Part shown: piece after piece, positions 46,828 through 55,388 of the stretch
How positions within the stretch are numbered: position 1 is the first letter of the stretch
How the letters are laid out: each line of letters starts with the position of its first letter
Assembly (NCBI GenBank): GCA_001730015.1
Contig: MDLA01000113.1
Span: forward strand, 26,109 to 90,108
DNA: 64,000 bases
Direction of reading: 5' to 3'
Source: Chromatiales bacterium (ex Bugula neritina AB1)
GTDB lineage: Bacteria; Pseudomonadota; Gammaproteobacteria; Granulosicoccales; Granulosicoccaceae
Program-made: the position numbers and the translations under genes
Notes under the pieces: model-generated
Database searches by the model: none
Seen by the model: the letters and a program-made list of their open reading frames with translations, nothing else
What the model was told of the DNA's origin: nothing

Positions 46828-48908
46828 GTCCTCCAATTGATCCGGATCTGGTCGAGATCTGTGAAGTCTTCTTTGAAGAAAGCGCTGAAGGGTTAGAGAT
46901 CATGGAAGAAGGCCTTCTCGGCCTTGATCTTGGCGCTGCCGATCTGGAAATTATCAACAATATATTTCGCGCAGCTCACTCAATCAAAGGGGGCGCTGGA
47001 ACATTCGGATTTACTGATATCTCCGGCTTCACCCACGGCGTTGAAACTCTGCTTGATCAAATGCGTGATGGCGAGCGAGAAGTTACCGACGAAGCCGTTC
47101 AGCTACTACTTGAATCAGTAGATTGTATTGGAGTCATGCTGGAGAACCTTAAGGATGATAATCCTGACGATCCGGCCCAGCGGGATCGCTTGAATATTCG
47201 CATCAATGAAATGCTAGCGAACAAACAACCCTCCAGTTCGCCAACAGATACCGAATCAGCTGATGCGTCAGAAGGCGATAAACCACCTGAGATGGAATCA
47301 GACACCAGTAGAATCTGGAAGATTCACTTCAGCCCGACACGCGATATACTACATAGTGGCACCGATCCACTGGCTCTTCTCGGTAAGCTGAAAAAACTGG
47401 GAGAGATGTCAGTCTCTATCGATTCCACGGCCATACCAAGCTTTCCTGATCTTGACCCGGAAGAGCTTTACATGACATGGGATATCGACTTAACAACCAC
47501 TGCAGATTCAGAAGCCATTAATGCAGTATTCTCATCGGCAGTTGATCACTGCGATCTCGATATAACCTGCGTTAGCGAGGGCGCAAACAGCCCGGACACT
47601 CCTGGAGACACACCAGAATCCAGCAAGCCGGAACAAAGCAAGCAAGCTGCTGCCAAGAAGGCGGCGAAGAATCCGGCAAAGAAAAAGAAAGCCACAACTG
47701 AAACCTCATCTATTCGCGTAGGAATAGACAAGGTAGATTCACTTTTGAATCTCGTCGGCGAGCTGGTAATTACCCAGTCTATGTTAAGGCGATTCGGCGA
47801 GGTATACGACCCGAGCGTATTGGCAGAACTAAGAGACGGCTTAATGCAATTAGAGCGACATACGCGTGAACTGCAGGAAAGCGCCATGCAGATTCGTATG
47901 TTACCTATTAACTCAAGCTTTAGTCGTTTCCCACGGCTGGTGCGCGATCTAAGCAACACTCTCGGTAAGAAGATTGAACTTGTTGTTTCAGGCGAGCACA
48001 CAGAGGTTGATAAAACTGTTCTCGAAAAATTAAGTGATCCACTGGTGCATTTAGTACGAAACTCACTGGATCATGGCATAGAAATGCCAGATGTGCGGGT
48101 TGCCAACGGTAAAGTCGAAACCGGCACGCTACGGCTTAGCGCTGCGCATGAGGGCGGTAATGTTGTTATCAAGGTAGAAGATGACGGTGCCGGTTTAAAT
48201 AGAGAGCGAATTCTTCAAAAAGCGGTCGAAAAAGGCCTGGTAGCGGAAGGTGAAAACCTGAGCGATGAGCGCGTAGACAACCTTATTTTCCAGCCGGGAT
48301 TTTCAACCGCTGAAGTAGTAAGTGACGTATCCGGTCGAGGGGTTGGCATGGATGTGGTCAGGCGCAACATTGTAGATCTGGGCGGGCAGATCCGGGTGCA
48401 GTCATTCCCGGGCAAGGGTACATCATTGCGTATCAGTCTGCCCCTGACACTTGCCATTCTTGACGGGCAACTGGTTCGTGTAGGTGATGAGGTATATGTG
48501 ATTTCGGTAGTTTCAATTGTTGAAACAATGCAGGTACAACCAGGCCAGATAAAATACGTTAGTGGCAGTGGAGAAGTGTTCCTGCTTCGAGACACCTATA
48601 TACCAGTCGCCCGTGCAGCGGAAACGTTTGGGGTAGCTCAAAGTGAAGACGAAACTGCTGAACTACTGGTCATTGTGGAAACCGAAAATATTCGCTTCGG
48701 TGTACTAGTCAATGAACTACTGGAACAGCAGCAAATCGTTATAAAAAGCATAGAAAAGAATTACAAAAAGGTTGAAGGGTTAACCGGTGCTACCATACTG
48801 GGTGACGGTAGAGTTGCACTAATACTCGATGTACCCGGCATACTGAATAATCTCATGAACACGTACACGCTACCAGATCGAGAACCGGAACTAGTCGAAG
48901 CGGCTTAA
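46824..48908 (+). CDS. cheA: Chemotaxis histidine kinase CheA
   Basis: A 694-residue CheA. The P1 Hpt domain is residues 1-110 with the phospho-His52 in RAAHSIKGGAGTFGF. A P2-like domain spans about 155-250 (IWKIHFSPTRDILHSGTDP). A Lys/Ala-rich linker precedes P3 (SIRVGIDKVDSLLNLVGELV), then the kinase domain with N box HLVRNSLDHGIE and G boxes, then the C-terminal CheW-like P5. I start at the ATG at 46824; an earlier in-frame ATG at 46803 adds seven residues. It phosphorylates CheY-like and CheV receivers. CheY itself is not in the window. Confidence 0.95.
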   Translation: MSPPIDPDLVEICEVFFEESAEGLEIMEEGLLGLDLGAADLEIINNIFRAAHSIKGGAGTFGFTDISGFTHGVETLLDQMRDGEREVTDEAVQLLLESVDCIGVMLENLKDDNPDDPAQRDRLNIRINEMLANKQPSSSPTDTESADASEGDKPPEMESDTSRIWKIHFSPTRDILHSGTDPLALLGKLKKLGEMSVSIDSTAIPSFPDLDPEELYMTWDIDLTTTADSEAINAVFSSAVDHCDLDITCVSEGANSPDTPGDTPESSKPEQSKQAAAKKAAKNPAKKKKATTETSSIRVGIDKVDSLLNLVGELVITQSMLRRFGEVYDPSVLAELRDGLMQLERHTRELQESAMQIRMLPINSSFSRFPRLVRDLSNTLGKKIELVVSGEHTEVDKTVLEKLSDPLVHLVRNSLDHGIEMPDVRVANGKVETGTLRLSAAHEGGNVVIKVEDDGAGLNRERILQKAVEKGLVAEGENLSDERVDNLIFQPGFSTAEVVSDVSGRGVGMDVVRRNIVDLGGQIRVQSFPGKGTSLRISLPLTLAILDGQLVRVGDEVYVISVVSIVETMQVQPGQIKYVSGSGEVFLLRDTYIPVARAAETFGVAQSEDETAELLVIVETENIRFGVLVNELLEQQQIVIKSIEKNYKKVEGLTGATILGDGRVALILDVPGILNNLMNTYTLPDREPELVEAA

Positions 48909-48971
48909 TGCTCAACCAGTCTTCTAGTTGAAGTAGCTACCACCACCTATCGAATTTTGGAGAAAAACCAA

Positions 48972-49478
48972 ATGACTACAGAAGCAACCGCAATAGACCA
49001 TCAGGATACAACGAGTGAATTTCTTACATTTATGCTCGGTGCAGAAGAGTATGGTGTTGACATTCTATCCGTAGAAGGAATACAAGGCTGGAACGGTGTC
49101 ACACGCGTTCCGGACACACCGGCCTACATGCTCGGTATAATTAATCTTCGAGGCGCGATTGTTCCAATTATTGATCTCAGGCTAAAGTTTGAATTAAATT
49201 CCGCAGAATTTAATTCCACCACTGTTGTCGTGGTTCTTCGGGCTGAAGTCGATGGAAGAGAGCAAGTATTAGGGGCGGTAGTTGACGCCGTTTCCGAGGT
49301 CTACAAATTTGATCTTGGTTCAATTCAAACAAACCCGGAATTCACCAATACAAAAGTACGAGATGTTGTTAAGGGCCTGATTACCGTCGAAGAGAAAATG
49401 GTAATAATACTTGATATCGATCTATTAATCGCAGACAGGGCATCTGAACTAGAGAGCATTATGGAAGCCGCCGCTTAA
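48972..49478 (+). CDS. cheW: Chemotaxis coupling protein CheW
   Basis: A 168-residue CheW (residues about 15-155 form the SH3-like double barrel). EFLTFMLGAEEYGVDILSVEGIQ, here EFLTFMLGAEEYGVDIL, then TPAYMLGIINLRGAIVPIIDL are typical. The ATG at 48972 follows GGAG by about 10 nt; a TTG at 48957 is less likely. It couples the receptor encoded downstream to CheA. The gene begins 63 nt after cheA. Confidence 0.93.
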   Translation: MTTEATAIDHQDTTSEFLTFMLGAEEYGVDILSVEGIQGWNGVTRVPDTPAYMLGIINLRGAIVPIIDLRLKFELNSAEFNSTTVVVVLRAEVDGREQVLGAVVDAVSEVYKFDLGSIQTNPEFTNTKVRDVVKGLITVEEKMVIILDIDLLIADRASELESIMEAAA

Positions 49479-49782
49479 TACAAGCTCCGGAATACTGATG
49501 ATACTATTTTCTAGTCAGTTGTTCTCGGTCGATTGTAGATAGTAATTTGTATGAGTCGTGTTTATCCATAGGAATGGGCTGTATAACCCTGGCAATTGAA
49601 AAAGATCACTACAAAATCAGCCCGACATCAATGACGCCATCAGGCAGCCATCTTCTGTGCATATTTACCACCAGTACACAGTAACTGAATCACCATACCC
49701 AATTGAAAGCTGGAATTCAGGTGTTCTGGGCGCCTCCGGCGTGCAATAATTCGACCAAATATTATCTACGGAGCACCATAAA
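49479..49782 (+). other. Intergenic stretch before cheV, no gene seen
   Basis: 304 bp between cheW and cheV. I see no protein-like frame, no RNA gene and no convincing sigma-28 promoter. GGAG lies about 10 nt before the cheV start. Confidence 0.5.
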
Positions 49783-50754
49783 ATGGTAGACTTTAAATCA
49801 ATAGACGAAAAGACCAATCTAGCGGGAACCAACCGTTTAGAGATTCTCATGTTTACTTTAGAGGACGACAACGACACGGGCACTCCAGCGCGATATGGAA
49901 TTAACGTATTCAAAGTCCGTGAACTCATCACTTTGCCAAAACTGATTCAGAAACCAAATATGCATGATTGCGCAGCAGGCATTGCAAATATCCGGGGTAA
50001 AGCAGTCCCGGTGATAGATCTTCAGAAGTACTATGGGTGCACTCACTCCAGAGGGCAGAACATTCTAGTTGTCACTGAATTTAATGGCAGCACCCAGGGC
50101 TTTATAGTCCGGGAAGTTGACAAAATCATCCAGTTAGACTGGAAAGATATCAACGAGCCACCGGAGATTGTCAGCAACCTGACAGGCGTTGACCACGGAA
50201 ACACACTAACCGGAATCAGTTTACTTGAAGACGCCAGCATGTTGATGGTTGTAGACGTTGAGCAAGTTATCACAGAGGTCTTGGGATTCGGGATTGATGT
50301 CATTGAGGCAACTGATATGGTCACCTATGACCACGATATAACAGTTGTATTTGCAGACGATTCCCGTGTAGCCAGAAAGCAGGTCAGCAACATTCTGGAC
50401 AAAATGGGCATTAAATATCATAGTGCCAACAACGGCCAGGAGGCATACGAACTATTGGACAAGCTGGCGAAAGAGGCTGAAGCTTCAGGCCATCGTTTGT
50501 ATGAAAGTATAAAAGCTGTTATCACCGATGTTGAAATGCCTGCTCTTGACGGTTATATGCTAACTCGTCGGATCAAGGAAGATAGCCGATTCGAGGGAAT
50601 TCCAGTCATGATGCATTCATCTCTATCGGCCACCGAGAATATAAGACTAGGAAATAAGGTTGGTGTAGACGCCTACGTACCCAAACTCAGACCAAAAGAT
50701 TTTTCCGAAACACTGGATCGATTGATCCACCCACCGACTGAAAAAGCGGCTTAG
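49783..50754 (+). CDS. cheV: Chemotaxis protein CheV
   Basis: A 323-residue fusion of a CheW domain (1-165) and a response-regulator receiver (185-320). The receiver has the acidic pocket ADDS at 191-194, phosphoacceptor Asp249 in ITDVEMP, the MHSSLS segment and the conserved Lys in VPKLRP. It links receptors to CheA and acts as a phosphate sink or adaptor. With no cheY or cheZ nearby this is the only receiver protein of the cluster. Confidence 0.95.
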   Translation: MVDFKSIDEKTNLAGTNRLEILMFTLEDDNDTGTPARYGINVFKVRELITLPKLIQKPNMHDCAAGIANIRGKAVPVIDLQKYYGCTHSRGQNILVVTEFNGSTQGFIVREVDKIIQLDWKDINEPPEIVSNLTGVDHGNTLTGISLLEDASMLMVVDVEQVITEVLGFGIDVIEATDMVTYDHDITVVFADDSRVARKQVSNILDKMGIKYHSANNGQEAYELLDKLAKEAEASGHRLYESIKAVITDVEMPALDGYMLTRRIKEDSRFEGIPVMMHSSLSATENIRLGNKVGVDAYVPKLRPKDFSETLDRLIHPPTEKAA

Positions 50755-50863
50755 CCGAAATTTATCGATGCTATTAATGGCAAGCGAATTAATATCGCAT
50801 CATATAAACCAACATAGCACCAGATCAGAAAAAGATACTGATATAATAAAAATAATTAAGAAA

Positions 50864-50896
50864 AAGGAGGAGCTAGCGATGATGAATTTCCAGTAA
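50864..50896 (+). other. Five-codon leader frame with a perfect ribosome binding site
   Basis: AAGGAGG at 50864-50870 and ATG at 50879 open a frame MMNFQ that stops at 50896. It is the best ribosome binding site in the region but precedes only five codons, in the leader before the receptor gene. It may regulate translation or be a remnant of a lost gene start. Confidence 0.35.
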
Positions 50897-50974
50897 TGTT
50901 ATAGCCCGTAACAAAAAGTCGGTTTAACTCTGTAGCTTAAACAATAAGAATATATATTTATCTCTTCATCATTC

Positions 50975-51002
50975 TAAAGCACTACACGTATTGAGTCGAT
51001 AA
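50975..51002 (+). promoter_or_regulatory. Sigma-28-like promoter for the receptor gene
   Basis: TAAA at 50975-50978 and GTCGATAA at 50995-51002 with a 16-bp spacer (consensus TAAA-N15-GCCGATAA). It lies 49 nt before the receptor start. The -10 matches 7 of 8; spacing is one longer than ideal. Confidence 0.45.
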
Positions 51003-51051
51003 TCCATAAAAGAAACACCTATTTTGAAAGTTATTATCAAGGAAGATAACA

Positions 51052-53472
51052 ATGACCACTAACACCACAATGATGGAGTCCTGGAGTGTATCCAGACGCA
51101 TCGTCACTGGATTCGCAGTCACTCTGGCTCTCATGATTTTCCTGGCCTTCGTCAGCTCGATCGCGACGTGGAATCTGTCGTCCGTTTTTACTGATTATCG
51201 CGGAAAGGCACGCCAGAGCCTTATTGTAAATGGTGTAATCGAGGACCTTTTCGAAGCTCGTATGGCCGCTTTTAAATACCGTATCTCCGCCTCGGACGCG
51301 ACCGCCTCAGAGGTTCAGGGAAATATACAGGAAATTATTGATGCGCAACCCGCAATCGATGACCTATTCCGGACAGATAAAAAATGGGCTGCGATAATGC
51401 AGAAGATTTCCAAAGACGCAGTAAACTATGCCGATGCCTTCGATGAAGTGACCGAGCTACAGAATCAACGGGAACAACTGGTCTCTGTATTAGTTAAGAC
51501 AGGACCGAAAGCACGAAAGCAATTGACCTCGGTCATGGAAACAGCGTACCGGGACAGTGACGCTGACGCCGCCTACTACGCCGGTATTGCGCAAGAGCAA
51601 CTCATGCTGGGTCGATTCTACGCAGAGCGTTTTCTACTGACTAACAGCGACAAGGCCTATGAAGAAGCACATGCCAAATTTGAAAGTGCAGCAGAACGAC
51701 TGAATGTTCTGTTGTCAAAGCTCCAGAATCCGACTCGACGCTCCAATACCATTGAAACTATAGAAGATATCGAAATCTACAGCAGTACATTTGATAAATT
51801 GCACGACGTTCTAAAAGCACGCAACGCTATAAAAACCGGCAAGCTGGACGTAATCGGCCCTCAAATGCAAAGTCAATACGAAGATATTATTGACAAGATA
51901 ACAAAGCAGCAGAATATCATCGGCCCTTACGGCTCCAAGCAGGCAACTTTCATGCTGTTCCTGGTGATTATTATGGCAGTTTTATCATTCGTCATCGGAA
52001 GTGTACTTGCACTGAAAATCTCTCGATCAGTCACATCAAGTGTGAAAGATATGGCGAACAGCATGGATGAATTAGCTAATGGCAATCTTGATATCGAGGT
52101 TTCCGGTGCCGAGCAAACTCACGAATTAGGTCTGATGGCCAAAGCGCTGACAATATTCCGAACCAATGGTCTGCATATTAGGAAACTGGCAGAAGAGAAA
52201 GCCGAAGCCGATAAAATCGCGGAATTGGAACGCATTGAAGAAAACAAGCGTGTTGCCATGATGGATGAGCTGCAGGCAGAATTGAAAACGGTTATTGGCA
52301 AGGCAGTTGCCGGCGACTTTTCAAAACGTGTACCAGTTAATTTCCCCGACGCTGTTCTTAACGAACTGGCCGAGCAGGTAAATCAGCTGATAATCACTAC
52401 GGAGAAAGGTTTAAAAGACGCTGTAACAATGCTGGGCGCTATGTCAAAAGGTGATCTGACGGCGCGAATAGATGCAGATTACCAGGGTGCATTCGACCAG
52501 CTGAAAACCAATGCGAATATAACCAGTGAACAGCTTACCGAGATTATGTCAAACATACGCACAGTCGCCACTACGGTAGAAAGTGCGTCCCGTGAGATTA
52601 ACACAGGTAACATTGATCTCAGTCAGCGCACTGAACGCGCCGCAGCCAGCTTGCAGGAAACTGCATCCAGCATGGCAACAATGACCGAATCAGTCAAAGA
52701 GAATGCCACCAGCGCTACACAGGCTAAAGACCTCGTTCTGGCGGCAACAGAGACTGCAGAGAGAGGCGGCGGTGTAGTAGGTGATGCCATAGAGGCGATG
52801 ACAAGCATCAGTGAATCCAGCGCCAAGATCTCCGACATCATCGGTGTCATTGACGACATCGCCTTCCAAACCAATCTGCTGGCTCTTAACGCTTCAGTAG
52901 AGGCGGCCAGAGCCGGTGAGCAGGGTCGAGGCTTTGCGGTTGTTGCGAGCGAAGTCAGAAACCTTGCCGGTAGAAGTGCTACAGCGGCGAAAGAAATCAA
53001 GGACCTGATTCAGGACAGCGTGGCACGTGTTAAAAACGGCACCGTGCTAGTTAACGAGTCCGGGCAGACACTTGAAGAGATTGTCGCTCAGGTGAAAAAG
53101 GTTACTGAAATTGTATCTACCATTTCAACTTCCAGCCAGGGGCAGTCAGAAGGGATTGAGCTTGTCAACCACGCGATATCGCAACTCGATGAGGCTACAC
53201 AGCAAAATGCTGCACTGGTTGAAGAGGCGGCCGCTGCCAGTCAGTCAACGACTGAGCAGGTTGAGGGTCTCATCAAGCTTATTGGTTTTTTCACTACCGG
53301 AGAAGTGAAAAACCAGCTTCCTGGTTTGAAACACGCTGTCCCCGGTACAGCGTCAGGGGATCACGGTGTTAAGAAAGCGGATCTGAGCAGAAACTCAGTC
53401 AACTCGCCGAGCTTCTCCAAACCGGCGCGAGTTGCCAACTCTGACAGCAATTCCGACTGGGAAGATTTCTAG
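51052..53472 (+). CDS. Methyl-accepting chemotaxis protein
   Basis: An 806-residue transmembrane receptor. Membrane segments at about 15-38 and 301-324 flank a helical periplasmic sensor of about 260 residues, compatible with an HBM or 4-helix type domain. A HAMP domain follows (about 325-380), with further HAMP-like repeats before the signalling domain. The hairpin tip is around IDDIAFQTNLLALNASVEAA and AGEQGRGFAVVASEVRNLA. The last residues, DWEDF, match the NWETF-type pentapeptide that tethers CheR/CheB. An AAGGAA site precedes the ATG. The ligand is unknown. Confidence 0.94.
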   Translation: MTTNTTMMESWSVSRRIVTGFAVTLALMIFLAFVSSIATWNLSSVFTDYRGKARQSLIVNGVIEDLFEARMAAFKYRISASDATASEVQGNIQEIIDAQPAIDDLFRTDKKWAAIMQKISKDAVNYADAFDEVTELQNQREQLVSVLVKTGPKARKQLTSVMETAYRDSDADAAYYAGIAQEQLMLGRFYAERFLLTNSDKAYEEAHAKFESAAERLNVLLSKLQNPTRRSNTIETIEDIEIYSSTFDKLHDVLKARNAIKTGKLDVIGPQMQSQYEDIIDKITKQQNIIGPYGSKQATFMLFLVIIMAVLSFVIGSVLALKISRSVTSSVKDMANSMDELANGNLDIEVSGAEQTHELGLMAKALTIFRTNGLHIRKLAEEKAEADKIAELERIEENKRVAMMDELQAELKTVIGKAVAGDFSKRVPVNFPDAVLNELAEQVNQLIITTEKGLKDAVTMLGAMSKGDLTARIDADYQGAFDQLKTNANITSEQLTEIMSNIRTVATTVESASREINTGNIDLSQRTERAAASLQETASSMATMTESVKENATSATQAKDLVLAATETAERGGGVVGDAIEAMTSISESSAKISDIIGVIDDIAFQTNLLALNASVEAARAGEQGRGFAVVASEVRNLAGRSATAAKEIKDLIQDSVARVKNGTVLVNESGQTLEEIVAQVKKVTEIVSTISTSSQGQSEGIELVNHAISQLDEATQQNAALVEEAAAASQSTTEQVEGLIKLIGFFTTGEVKNQLPGLKHAVPGTASGDHGVKKADLSRNSVNSPSFSKPARVANSDSNSDWEDF

Positions 53473-53607
53473 AGATTCGGTATCTGTGTTTCGATTAGAG
53501 AGGCAGATTCTTCACTGAGAATATCCGCACTTAATAATCAAAAAAAACGGATCCGCGGCTGAATAAGCAACCGCGATGAAATCGACAATACGCTGTAAAC
53601 CATCAGG

Positions 53608-53638
53608 AAAGCCCATACATAGCAGTATGGGCTTTTTT
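53608..53638 (+). terminator. Rho-independent terminator after the chemotaxis cluster
   Basis: GCCCATAC and GTATGGGC arms (53611-53618, 53625-53632) with a 6-nt loop, followed by TTTTTT and a further T-rich run. A's before the stem extend the pairing. It ends the receptor transcript 136 nt after the stop codon. Confidence 0.88.
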
Positions 53639-53724
53639 GTTTTATCTGTGTCTGACACCATTCGGCCTCAATGCAACTTTTACGCGACTAAAGTCACCCT
53701 GAATAAAATCAGCGAGAACACGCT

Positions 53725-53970
53725 CTACCTTTTCAAACGCTTATTCTCGACCCAATCATCTTCGCAGAATTTTGCCAGTTTTATAGCATCATTGAATTGG
53801 CGCCTGGAATATACAAACGATCCAACCAGCTCTTTTTGGTCTCGAATTAGCTCAGACCCATTGATGGTAATCGCGGAAGCAGCAAAGCCAGGCAAGTCAC
53901 ATCTGCCAGCTTTAGATGTACTTCGAATAGCCTTTGCTCTTTATTCAATAGCAACATTGAGGCGCGCCCC
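53725..53970 (-). pseudogene. Remnant of a zinc-type alcohol dehydrogenase (C-terminal part)
   Basis: On the minus strand a 70-residue stretch reads SKAGRCDLPGFAASAITI, then KELVGSFVYSRRQFNDAIKLA, which follows the medium-chain dehydrogenase C-terminal pattern. It ends at a stop at 53725-53727. The upstream side has a stop in the same frame near 53940 and no recognisable start, so the gene is decayed. It shares nothing with the neighbouring genes. Confidence 0.5.
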
Positions 53971-54411
53971 CGCTTGGCGCGAAAACCTTCCTTCGATTTA
54001 ACCCGTATTATTCATGAGGTGGCGAGGATATCGTACCGACCTGATCTATTCACACCAGGGGATTTCACAGTGGATTTTCTTCTCACGCCGAGTACTTAAC
54101 TGCTATTTGCAAGAGAAAAATTTCTCTGTGGAATCAAAGATCAAGTGATACTCCGTCAATCCTGTGAATAATGCGGGTGTTAAGCAATGGTGGTAAAGTA
54201 AAAGGCAGATTAGTAAACAGCTTGGCGCTCATACCGACACCCTGCGCTTTCCAGTGGACTCACCGGTAGCTCTTGCCATCACCTGCTGGAACGTATTACC
54301 CTGTTTGATTCTAGAGCATAAATTTTTTTGTTTAACTCGCGGGCAAATACGCACGCATTAAATCCACACAGTTTATTTTCGAGTGTGGACGCTGGAAGGA
54401 TAGACTACATC
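53971..54411. other. Intergenic stretch, no gene supported
   Basis: A 32-codon frame on the minus strand (MSAKLFTNLPFTLPPLLNT and following) has no recognisable similarity. No RNA gene or terminator is evident. It probably contains further degraded sequence next to the dehydrogenase remnant. Confidence 0.4.
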
Positions 54412-54768
54412 ATGTACTGGGCAATCGGATACGACGAAAACTGGAATCGCGACATCGGCTACGATGTACCTGCAACCTGCGATCATCCTGGCTGCAAAAA
54501 CGCGATCAACCGCGGGGTAGATCACGTTTGTGGCGGCGAACCTTACGGTGGCGAGTCCTGTTGCGGTTTGTATTTCTGCAAAGATCACCTGGAATTGAAA
54601 ACACTAAGCGCCGGTGACGAGCCAGCACCCGTGTGCCATCAATGCGCTTCGGGTGAGAAACCTTTCGAACCAACACCGGACACTCAGGAGTGGGTCGACT
54701 ACAAGCAAACCAGTATCTACTGGGCCGGGTGGCGAACCTACCATCAGAACAAAGCTGCATCGCAATAG
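54412..54768 (+). CDS. Cysteine-rich small protein, putative zinc binding
   Basis: A 118-residue protein of unknown family. The Cys/His pattern is C-x4-C in CDHPGC, then CGG, CCGLYFCKDHL and CHQC, enough for one or two zinc sites in a treble-clef or RING-like arrangement. I start at the ATG at 54412 with GGAAGGA about 12 nt upstream; a longer frame starts at 54328. It stands 54 nt upstream of the GFA-like gene on the same strand. Confidence 0.6.
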   Translation: MYWAIGYDENWNRDIGYDVPATCDHPGCKNAINRGVDHVCGGEPYGGESCCGLYFCKDHLELKTLSAGDEPAPVCHQCASGEKPFEPTPDTQEWVDYKQTSIYWAGWRTYHQNKAASQ

Positions 54769-54822
54769 GCCATTAACGTATAAACCATCTGCAGTCAGGT
54801 TCCCTGTCCGGAGTTTTAAATC

Positions 54823-55212
54823 ATGAGTGTCAAAGGCAGCTGCCTGTGTGGCAAGGTAACTCTGGAGGTCGGCTCCTTTGATCGCGATGTCGTCGCCTGT
54901 CACTGCGCCCAGTGCAGGAAGCAATCAGGCCATCACTTTGCCGCGACCCGTGCACAGAATAGCGAACTGACCATTCACGGCGAGGAACATCTCAAGTGGT
55001 ACCGCGCATCGGGCACTGCGGCACGCGGTTTCTGCCAGCACTGTGGCTCAACACTGTTCTGGCGACACGATGGAACAGCCCATACCTCAATACTCGCCGG
55101 ATGCCTTGAAGCACCTACCGGCCTGAAACTGGATCGCCACATCTTTGCCGCAGACAAGGGCGACTACTACGAATTGAAAGACGACGTAAAAATATATCCA
55201 CAAGCAGATTGA
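54823..55212 (+). CDS. GFA/CENP-V family protein
   Basis: A 129-residue protein with the zinc ligands of the glutathione-dependent formaldehyde-activating enzyme fold: CLCG near residue 6, CHCAQC around 29-34, and FCQHCGSTLFW around 73-83. The best-known member forms S-hydroxymethylglutathione, but most relatives have no proven activity. It is near methylamine-type genes, where formaldehyde handling would make sense. Confidence 0.87.
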   Translation: MSVKGSCLCGKVTLEVGSFDRDVVACHCAQCRKQSGHHFAATRAQNSELTIHGEEHLKWYRASGTAARGFCQHCGSTLFWRHDGTAHTSILAGCLEAPTGLKLDRHIFAADKGDYYELKDDVKIYPQAD

Positions 55213-55271
55213 CCGCATCAGCCGCAAGGTGACTCCTGATTCCCGAACCACGTGCCACCCTCAAAATACAA

Positions 55272-55283
55272 ATTGTATACAAT
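55272..55283. promoter_or_regulatory. Palindromic operator candidate upstream of the MttB homologue
   Basis: ATTGTATACAAT, a perfect 12-bp palindrome 106 nt before the start of the MttB homologue. TTGTATACAA is a typical GntR/FCD-family operator. No GntR gene is in the window. Confidence 0.45.
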
Positions 55284-55388
55284 AAAACCATCATCCATAA
55301 TCAATCGATGTTACCGACTAAAAATCAGCTTACGCTTGCCTACGCGTCTGGCCGCGCGCAATAGCGGGCCAACACCGGGAAAGGTTCA

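Noticed and set aside
53576..54001. 141-codon plus-strand frame after the chemotaxis terminator
   Set aside because: It crosses the terminator stem and lies opposite the alcohol dehydrogenase remnant; its sequence is not protein-like.
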